This document shows, one piece after another, positions 6,210 through 10,732 of a stretch of 10,732 nt of DNA. The notes under the pieces are model-generated. The model had not been told where the DNA came from and did no database searches. It saw only the letters and a list, made by a program, of their open reading frames with translations. A program made the position numbers and the translations under genes. This stretch comes from DATKLL01 sp035542475 (lineage in GTDB: Bacteria; Desulfobacterota; Syntrophia; Syntrophales; UBA2185), in contig DATKLL010000073.1 of the NCBI GenBank assembly GCA_035542475.1, positions 1-10,732 of the forward strand, in the 5' to 3' direction. Each line of letters opens with the position of its first letter. Position 1 is the stretch's first letter.

Positions 6210-6719
6210 ATGTCAAAAATATCAGTCACAAGAAAACCTTATATTATCGGGGTGATGGGAAGCCACAATAGCGAATCGCCTGAGGTCATGGAAGACGCAC
6301 GGCGTCTGGGAGAGGCCATCGCCAGGCGTGATTATGTTTTGCTTACAGGGGGCGGTCCGGGTGTCATGAGGGCTGTGTGTGAAGGAGCCTATAAGGCAGG
6401 CGGCCTCGTTATTGGCATCCTCCCCAACGACAGACAGCATCCCCTCGATAAATATCCCAATGAGTTTGTCGATATCGCAGTTTTTACAGGGATGTTCGAT
6501 GCACGCAATGTCATCAATGCCAAGACGCCGCATGTCCTTGTGGCCCTGAGCGGCGGTGCAGGTACACTCTCTGAAATAGCTTTGTCCATTCGCAGCGGCA
6601 CCCCCGTTATCTGTCTGCATGCCCCTCAATTTTCAATTCCCGGCAAACATGACTTCATCACAGTCAACACCGTTGAGGAAGTCCTGCAGGAAATTGATAA
6701 GATACTGGCTGCGCAATAA
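6210..6719 (+). CDS. LOG-like Rossmann-fold protein (TIGR00725-type)
   Basis: A 169-residue nucleotide-binding protein of the SLOG/LOG superfamily (often mis-annotated as lysine decarboxylase). It has IGVMGSHNSE (13-22), a glycine-rich LLTGGGPGVMRA (44-55) and SGGAGTLSE (114-122). True LOG cytokinin-type phosphoribohydrolases have a PGGxGTxxE motif. Here Ser replaces the Pro, as in the TIGR00725 subgroup, whose function is not established. Binding of a nucleotide or sugar phosphate is likely; hydrolytic activity on AMP-like substrates is possible through the conserved Glu122. AAAGGA (6198-6203) lies 6 nt before the ATG. The M48 protease gene follows after 26 bp on the same strand and is probably co-transcribed. 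No membrane segment is visible. Confidence 0.85.
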   Translation: MSKISVTRKPYIIGVMGSHNSESPEVMEDARRLGEAIARRDYVLLTGGGPGVMRAVCEGAYKAGGLVIGILPNDRQHPLDKYPNEFVDIAVFTGMFDARNVINAKTPHVLVALSGGAGTLSEIALSIRSGTPVICLHAPQFSIPGKHDFITVNTVEEVLQEIDKILAAQ

Positions 6720-6745
6720 AAAAAATAAATCGAAGGTTTCCACAT

Positions 6746-8014
6746 ATGGTGCAATGGAATGTCCTGTTGATAATATTTCTTGTTGTGTTTGCATTTAATG
6801 TCGTATTCCGCTGGTTACTGACATATATCAATGTCCGTCATCTGCGCCTGCATGGTCACAATGTCCCTGAAGTATTCAAGGGAGAGATCGATGAAGCTAC
6901 TCTCGCAAAAATGAGCGACTATACGGCAGAAACTTCCCGATTCGGATCTATTGAGCATTTTTTTGATGACATCGTTACTCTTGTGATCTTATTGAGCGGA
7001 TTTCTTCCCCTGCTGGTCGGCATAATTCTTACTTACAAGCTTAGCTTTATCCTGTCCGGGCTAATCTTTTTTGGCGTCCTCGCCCTGTTGAGCTCTCTCC
7101 TTGATATTCCATTCAGCCTTTACAGCACCTTTGTCATCGAGAAAAGATACGGTTTCAGCACGATGACTGTTAGATTGTGGATCACCGATTTCCTCAAGAG
7201 CCTTATCATATCGGCAGTACTTATGGGGTTTCTTCTCGGCGCGATGCTGGCCCTGATGCAGTATGCCGAACATTCATGGTGGTTCTGGGTGTGGATCTTT
7301 TTTTCTCTGTTTCAGCTGCTTATGATCTGGCTGTACCCGGTTTTAATCGCTCCTCTTTTTAATAAATTCGAACCGGTGCGGGATGAGGCCCTGAAGGAAA
7401 ACATCATCTCGTTGATGGCGAAAGTAGGGTTGAAAGCCAAAGGGGTGTTTCAGGTAGATGCGGGGAAGCGGAGCAAACATACTAATGCCTATTTTACAGG
7501 CCTGGGGAAAACCAAACGCATCGTCCTCTTTGACACCCTTCTCAATTCCCATTCCGCCGATGAAATTCTGTCTGTCCTGGCCCATGAGGCGGGGCACTGG
7601 AAGAAAAAACATATCATGAAGCAATTGATTTTTACAGAAGCCGTATCCCTTGCAGCCTTCTACCTTGTTTATCGTCTTATAGATTGGCCACTTCTCTATC
7701 AGACCTTTGGCTTTAGCGAGAGACTTCCATATGCAGGACTCCTCCTGGTCGCCGCCCTTTTGGGCCCGGTTACGTTTTTCCTCACGCCGTTAGGCGCGAC
7801 AGTCATGAGGATATTTGAGCGGGAAGCCGATGACTACTGCCTTAATCTAATCGGTACAGCAAAACCCATGGTCAGTGCACTGAAGCGTCTTGCCAAAGAT
7901 AACCTTGCCAATCTTCACCCGCATCCTTTTTATGCCTGGTTTTACTATTCCCATCCCCCGCTGGCAGAGAGAATTGCCCGGCTTCTGCAGGAAGAAGGTA
8001 AAAAAGCATCTTGA
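6746..8014 (+). CDS. M48 family membrane metalloprotease (Ste24/CAAX prenyl protease type)
   Basis: A 422-residue multi-pass membrane protein matching the Ste24 branch of family M48 in length and layout. The zinc site HEAGH is at 280-284, with the third ligand in EREAD (Glu358). A conserved late His-Pro-Pro block (SHPPLAERI, 402-410) completes the Ste24 signature. Hydrophobic segments lie around 4-27, 75-97, 99-120, 150-172, 178-204, 295-313 and 328-355, with an N-terminal signal-anchor-like first helix. In eukaryotes Ste24 cleaves prenylated proteins; bacterial members more likely act on unfolded or misplaced membrane proteins, so CAAX processing should not be assumed. The ribosome site is weak (GAAGG, 6732-6736, 9 nt from the ATG), consistent with read-through from the LOG-like gene. 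No convincing terminator follows; a run of eight T is present just after the stop but without a strong stem. Confidence 0.93.
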   Translation: MVQWNVLLIIFLVVFAFNVVFRWLLTYINVRHLRLHGHNVPEVFKGEIDEATLAKMSDYTAETSRFGSIEHFFDDIVTLVILLSGFLPLLVGIILTYKLSFILSGLIFFGVLALLSSLLDIPFSLYSTFVIEKRYGFSTMTVRLWITDFLKSLIISAVLMGFLLGAMLALMQYAEHSWWFWVWIFFSLFQLLMIWLYPVLIAPLFNKFEPVRDEALKENIISLMAKVGLKAKGVFQVDAGKRSKHTNAYFTGLGKTKRIVLFDTLLNSHSADEILSVLAHEAGHWKKKHIMKQLIFTEAVSLAAFYLVYRLIDWPLLYQTFGFSERLPYAGLLLVAALLGPVTFFLTPLGATVMRIFEREADDYCLNLIGTAKPMVSALKRLAKDNLANLHPHPFYAWFYYSHPPLAERIARLLQEEGKKAS

Positions 8015-8048
8015 TTTTTTTTAATGGTCGATTAAACTAAGTCACAAA

Positions 8049-8104
8049 CTTCCCCCTCCCGTACACTATTCCGTCCCTCTCTTGATGGGAGAGATTGGGG
8101 GAAG
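8049..8104. repeat. Hairpin repeat upstream of the FmdB gene
   Basis: Outer arms CTTCCCCC (8049-8056) and GGGGGAAG (8097-8104) are perfectly complementary over 8 bp. Inside them, CTCTC and GAGAG flank TTGATGG. The phrase CCCTCTCTTGATGGGAGAG resembles a widespread non-coding repeat type in anaerobic bacterial genomes (recalled, not searched). It lies in the 120-bp gap between the protease and FmdB genes and could end or stabilise a transcript. No T-run follows, so I do not call it a terminator. Confidence 0.5.
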
Positions 8105-8134
8105 GAATAAAGATGATAGATAGTGAGGTACATA

Positions 8135-8626
8135 ATGCCCATCTACGAATTTTACTGTCATAAATGCAACACCATATATAGTTTTTTTTCCAAAACCATC
8201 AACACTGAAAAAATTCCTAACTGTCCGCAATGTAAAAGGGTTAAATTGAAGCGTCAGATGTCGATTTTTGCCAGGGTTTCCGGGGGCAAAGAAGAAGCAG
8301 CCGGAGATGATATGCCGCAAATTGATGAAGCAAAAATGGGAAAAGCTATGGCCATGCTTGCCGGTGAGGCGGACAAGATTAGAGAAGATGATCCGCGTCA
8401 GGCAGCTATGCTGATGAGAAAGCTCTCTGACGCAACGGGCATGAATCTGGGGCCGGGAATGGAAGAGGCCCTGAGCCGCATGGAGCGGGGTGAGGATCCC
8501 GAAAAAATTGAGGAAGAGATGGGAGATTTACTGGAAGGGGAAGAGCCATTCATCTTCGGGGCAAAAGCCCAAAAGGGAAGAAAAAAACCAAAACCGAAAA
8601 AAGACGAAACCCTCTATGATCTCTGA
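8135..8626 (+). CDS. FmdB-family zinc-ribbon protein with long charged tail
   Basis: A 163-residue protein whose first 40 residues form the FmdB/CxxC_CxxC_SSSS putative regulatory zinc ribbon: MPIYEFYCHKC with Cys8/Cys11, then Cys30/Cys33 in CPQC. The family is small (often 60-110 residues) and of unsettled function. Here the ribbon is followed by a largely helical, acidic region with AMLAGEADKIREDDPRQAA (about 72-90) and EEALSRMERGEDPEKIEEEM (112-131), and then a lysine-rich tail (about 150-158). The start is the ATG at 8135, with GTGAGG at 8123-8128 as ribosome site; the alternative GTG at 8123 would lie within that site. The stop codon abuts that of the convergent HAD gene. Confidence 0.85.
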   Translation: MPIYEFYCHKCNTIYSFFSKTINTEKIPNCPQCKRVKLKRQMSIFARVSGGKEEAAGDDMPQIDEAKMGKAMAMLAGEADKIREDDPRQAAMLMRKLSDATGMNLGPGMEEALSRMERGEDPEKIEEEMGDLLEGEEPFIFGAKAQKGRKKPKPKKDETLYDL

Positions 8627-9244
8627 TCAGATTGCCAATAAATCATCCGGGACTTCAATAATATAATCAGGTTTTACCGCCTCCAGTTTTTCTTTTGAGT
8701 GCCAGCCCCATGTGACGGCAACTGTTTTCACTCCTGCCTGGCGGGCTTCCTTAATATCTCCCACAGTGTCTCCGACATAGAAGGTTTTTTCTTTTTCCAT
8801 TTGAAAAAATTTCAGGGCATGAAGAATTTTCTCCTCCTTGCTATAACCAAAATCAGCCCCCATTACCTCGCGGAAGCAGCCATTGAATCCATACCTCGAA
8901 AGAATGACATGAATAACTCGCGATATATTGGAGGAAACAACCGTCAGGATATTACATTCCTTAAGCTCTGCAAGAACGGGAAATATTGGTGAGAAGGGGG
9001 TCATCTGCTCGTAATCGTCCTTTGTCGGAATTGACCGCGAGGCGTTCATAAATTCCGCCAAATCGATGCCCTTTTTTACAATTGCCCAATAAAAATTATC
9101 TTCAAACAACTCCAGGAAATCATCCCGGCTTTGAACAATCGGCTTCCCTATTTTTTCCAGGCAGAGCTTGACCCTCTTTTCGTATACTTCCAGGCTGTCA
9201 ACCAGGACGCCATCGAAGTCAAAAAGAAACAATTTCTGGATCAT
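8627..9244 (-). CDS. HAD-superfamily phosphatase (phosphoglycolate phosphatase-like)
   Basis: A 205-residue HAD hydrolase with all four motifs. Motif I is DFDGVLVDS (nucleophile Asp9 and Asp11), motif II is the Ser in TVVSSN (about 104), motif III is a Lys in SKEEK (136-139), and motif IV is GDTVGD (Asp159, Asp163). An alpha-helical cap occupies about residues 17-80. The form fits the phosphoglycolate phosphatase/beta-phosphoglucomutase-like subgroup, but the substrate is not predictable. No clear Shine-Dalgarno is seen before the ATG at 9244. The gene is divergent from the alanine leader region and abuts the FmdB gene end to end (TGATCA carries both stop codons). No neighbour shares an obvious pathway. 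Confidence 0.88.
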   Translation of the reverse strand: MIQKLFLFDFDGVLVDSLEVYEKRVKLCLEKIGKPIVQSRDDFLELFEDNFYWAIVKKGIDLAEFMNASRSIPTKDDYEQMTPFSPIFPVLAELKECNILTVVSSNISRVIHVILSRYGFNGCFREVMGADFGYSKEEKILHALKFFQMEKEKTFYVGDTVGDIKEARQAGVKTVAVTWGWHSKEKLEAVKPDYIIEVPDDLLAI

Positions 9245-9294
9245 GTCTGTACCGAATGACTTAAATAATGATTAACCCAACATCCGCGGTTCGG

Positions 9295-9323
9295 TGTGTA
9301 TCATTCATACTTCGCATGGTCAA
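9295..9323 (-). promoter_or_regulatory. Possible promoter of the HAD gene
   Basis: On the minus strand, TTGACC (9323-9318) and TACACA (9300-9295) are 17 bp apart, and an extended TG lies one base before the second hexamer. The -10 match is only 3 of 6. It would give a leader of about 45 nt. The rest of 9245-9359 is AT-rich and shows nothing else I can support. Confidence 0.3.
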
Positions 9324-9359
9324 CTTTTTTATCGCAACTTGTGCCCATATAAAAAACAT

Positions 9360-9388
9360 TTGACAAGAGCTGATTAATATTGTTAAAT
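9360..9388 (+). promoter_or_regulatory. Probable promoter of the alanine leader-alaC unit
   Basis: TTGACA (9360-9365, full consensus) and TTAAAT (9383-9388, 4 of 6) are separated by 17 bp. An alternative -10, TAAATT at 9384-9389, is preceded by an extended TG. Transcription would begin near 9395, some 27 nt before the leader peptide start and well before the attenuator. Confidence 0.62.
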
Positions 9389-9421
9389 TTTACCAAAATA
9401 ATCAATTTAAAGGGGAGTTTT

Positions 9422-9478
9422 GTGAAAGTTACAGAAATGAACGTCAATGCAGCAGCCGCTGCCGCCAGGGCAAAATAG
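9422..9478 (+). CDS. Alanine-rich attenuator leader peptide (18 aa)
   Basis: A short reading frame, MKVTEMNVNAAAAAARAK, begins with GTG at 9422. AGGGGAG (9411-9417) lies 4 nt before it and the frame ends in TAG (9476-9478). Six consecutive alanine codons (GCA GCA GCC GCT GCC GCC, 9449-9466) and a seventh (9470-9472) make up 7 of 18 residues. Runs of the regulated amino acid are the known hallmark of leader peptides such as those of his, leu and phe operons. The frame ends exactly at attenuator segment 2, and an alanine aminotransferase lies downstream. Its product is probably not functional; what matters is ribosome speed over the Ala codons. Confidence 0.85.
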   Translation: MKVTEMNVNAAAAAARAK

Positions 9479-9564
9479 CCCATGGCGTGTGACGCTTTTC
9501 TGTAACTATGACATATTAAGCTTCATCGGCCATGGGCATTAAGGTTAGTCCATGGCTTTTTTTT
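9464..9564 (+). promoter_or_regulatory. Alanine-responsive transcription attenuator (segments 1-4)
   Basis: Four segments can be read. Segment 1, GCCAGGGC (9464-9471), pairs with segment 2, GCCCATGGC (9478-9486), with one bulged A. Segment 2 is also perfectly complementary over 9 bp to segment 3, GCCATGGGC (9529-9537). Segment 3 also pairs with segment 4, GTCCATGGC (9548-9556), with one G-U, and that hairpin is followed by eight T. The layout matches classic ribosome-mediated attenuation. With enough Ala-tRNA the ribosome reaches the stop codon and covers segment 2, so the 3:4 terminator forms. A ribosome stalled on the later Ala codons covers segment 1, so 2:3 forms and transcription continues into alaC. 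Without translation, 1:2 forms and transcription terminates. The pairings are seen directly; the alanine response is inferred. Confidence 0.86.
9529..9564 (+). terminator. Intrinsic terminator hairpin of the attenuator (3:4)
   Basis: GCCATGGGC (9529-9537) and GTCCATGGC (9548-9556) form a 9-bp stem with one G-U pair and a 10-nt loop, followed directly by TTTTTTTT (9557-9564). It stands 112 bp before the alaC start and ends no gene other than the leader peptide. Confidence 0.88.
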
Positions 9565-9570
9565 GCATTA

Positions 9571-9609
9571 TAAGGCCCTGGACAGTGGCGGATCAGGGCC
9601 TTAACTTTT
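9571..9609 (+). terminator. Second hairpin downstream of the attenuator, possible back-up terminator
   Basis: TAAGGCCCTG (9571-9580) and CAGGGCCTTA (9594-9603) form a perfect 10-bp stem around a 13-nt loop. Only a short ACTTTT follows, so termination would be weak. It could be a tandem terminator or a stability or folding element in the alaC leader. Its arms do not match any of the four attenuator segments. Confidence 0.45.
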
Positions 9610-9676
9610 GATGTTTGTTACCAAAGGTTTGTTTGAAGGATGAACTGGTATGAATGATTTTTGGGAGACGTGAGTT

Positions 9677-10732
9677 ATGGAAGAATCAAATGGTTTTATA
9701 AAATTTGCTGACAGGATGGATCTTTTACCGCCTTATCTATTCGGACGGATCAATAAGATAAAGCTGGAAAAGCGCAAGGCGGGGGTTGACATGATTGACC
9801 TGGCTATGGGTAACCCCAGCGATCCGACCCCTGATCCGGTAATTGATAAATTGTGCGAAGTAGTGCGCGATTCGCGGAATCATTGCTACTCCGTAGCCTC
9901 AGGCATATACAACCTGCGGAGGGAAGTTGCACGGTATTATGACAGACACTACAAGGTTTATCTGAATCCTGAAGATGAAATTATAGCCACCATTGGTTCC
10001 AAGGAAGGGGTCTCACACCTGTCCCTAGCCCTGCTTGGCCCGGGTGATGTAGCTCTTGTCCCCACTCCTGCATTTCCCGTTCATATTTACTCCTCTGTAA
10101 TTGCCGGGGCGTCTGTCGTCCGTGTACCTATTGCCGAAGACGAGATCTTCCTCAAAAGTATAGATAACTTGTGCAGGACATTTATCCCCGCGCCCAAAGT
10201 CCTTTTTCTCAATTATCCTCATAATCCCACGACCAAGACGGTTGGTATAGGCTTTTTTGAAGAAGTAGTGCGGATTGCGAAGAAGTACAAATTAATAATA
10301 GTGCACGATTTCGCTTATGGAGGAGTAACCTTTGATGGATATGAGGCTCCCAGCTTTTTGCAAGTTGAAGGAGCCAAAGATGTGGGTGTTGAATTCGGGA
10401 CCCTATCCAAGGCCTATAACATGGCAGGTTGGAGGGTTGGATATTGCGTGGGACATCCGAAGATCATTGATGCCCTGGGGAAAATTAAAGGTTATTACGA
10501 TTACGGTTTGTTCCAGGCGATTCAGATATCAGCCATTGTTGCCTTGAGGGATTGTGACAGCTTCATTTCGGAACAGGCTGCAATCTATGAAAGGCGGCGT
10601 GATGTTCTGTGCGATGGTCTGAATAGCATGGGCTGGACTGTGGAGAAACCAAGAGCGTCTATGTTTGTGTGGTCACGAATACCGGATCGTTTTCGGGAAA
10701 TGGGTTCCATGGAATTTTCGATTAAGCTTATG
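9677..10732 (+). CDS. alaC: AlaC-like alanine aminotransferase (C-terminus beyond window)
   Basis: A PLP-dependent class I/II aminotransferase. 352 codons are present with no stop before the window end; the family is about 390-410 long, so some 40-60 residues are missing. It closely follows E. coli AlaC (YfdZ) in wording: DRMDLLPPYLFGRI (12-25), MGNPSDPTP, IGSKEGVSHL, HNPTT (182-186), HDFAY (210-214), TLSKAYNMAGWR with PLP-binding Lys245, and RASMFVWSRIP near the end. AlaC makes alanine from pyruvate with glutamate as donor. GGGAG (9663-9667) lies 9 nt before the ATG at 9677. The six-alanine leader and attenuator upstream independently support alanine as product. Related aminotransferases for other 2-oxoacids or LL-diaminopimelate are the main alternatives. 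Confidence 0.88.
   Translation, partial: MEESNGFIKFADRMDLLPPYLFGRINKIKLEKRKAGVDMIDLAMGNPSDPTPDPVIDKLCEVVRDSRNHCYSVASGIYNLRREVARYYDRHYKVYLNPEDEIIATIGSKEGVSHLSLALLGPGDVALVPTPAFPVHIYSSVIAGASVVRVPIAEDEIFLKSIDNLCRTFIPAPKVLFLNYPHNPTTKTVGIGFFEEVVRIAKKYKLIIVHDFAYGGVTFDGYEAPSFLQVEGAKDVGVEFGTLSKAYNMAGWRVGYCVGHPKIIDALGKIKGYYDYGLFQAIQISAIVALRDCDSFISEQAAIYERRRDVLCDGLNSMGWTVEKPRASMFVWSRIPDRFREMGSMEFSIKLM

Noticed and set aside
8066..8320. Minus-strand frame of 84 codons
   Set aside because: Antisense to the FmdB zinc-ribbon coding region and the hairpin repeat.
9245..9359. Possible tRNA or small RNA in the gap before the leader
   Set aside because: A GGTTCGG-like stretch is seen on the plus strand, but there is no acceptor stem, anticodon arm or CCA-like end.
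9301..9483. Minus-strand frame of 60 codons with an alanine run
   Set aside because: Its alanine run is the reverse reading of the GC-rich Ala codons of the plus-strand leader peptide; no ribosome site or family match is visible.

Overview
The window looks like a mesophilic anaerobe of the Desulfobacterota, probably near the Syntrophales. This rests on an hgcA/hgcB mercury-methylation locus, on the overall character of the proteins, and on GC-rich interspersed hairpin repeats of a type I associate with such genomes. The lineage is an inference; no search was run.

Layout. (1) 1-1814, minus strand: a regulator-hgcA-hgcB operon. A small, cysteine-rich MarR-type regulator is followed by HgcA (corrinoid membrane protein) and the first 40 codons of HgcB (ferredoxin). 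All three are tightly coupled. They are read from one consensus promoter whose -10 box lies inside a 21-bp palindromic operator that also covers the regulator's start codon. (2) 1953-2618, plus: a metallo-beta-lactamase-fold hydrolase with its own intrinsic terminator, followed by a GC-rich hairpin repeat. (3) 2845-5129, plus: a likely three-gene operon of a YjbQ-family protein, an MFS transporter and a YedK/HMCES-type SRAP protein. (4) 5126-6094, minus: a second, larger MBL-fold hydrolase whose stop codon overlaps that of the SRAP gene. (5) 6210-8014, plus: a LOG-like Rossmann protein and a Ste24-type M48 membrane protease. A hairpin repeat and a FmdB-type zinc-ribbon protein (8135-8626) follow. 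(6) 8627-9244, minus: a HAD phosphatase abutting the FmdB gene tail to tail. (7) 9360-10732, plus: a promoter, an 18-codon leader peptide with six consecutive alanine codons, a complete transcription attenuator, and an AlaC-like alanine aminotransferase cut by the window end.

The most notable item is the alanine attenuator. The leader peptide, a 1:2 hairpin, a perfect 9-bp 2:3 antiterminator and a 3:4 hairpin followed by eight T are all readable, with a candidate promoter in front. It would let alanine supply, sensed through charged tRNA-Ala, set transcription of an alanine-forming aminotransferase. The second is the mercury-methylation operon headed by its own MarR-type regulator, which suggests that hgcAB here responds to a ligand or a thiol-reactive/metal signal. 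The remaining genes are mostly housekeeping or poorly characterised, with no sign of phage, transposase, CRISPR or tRNA genes.
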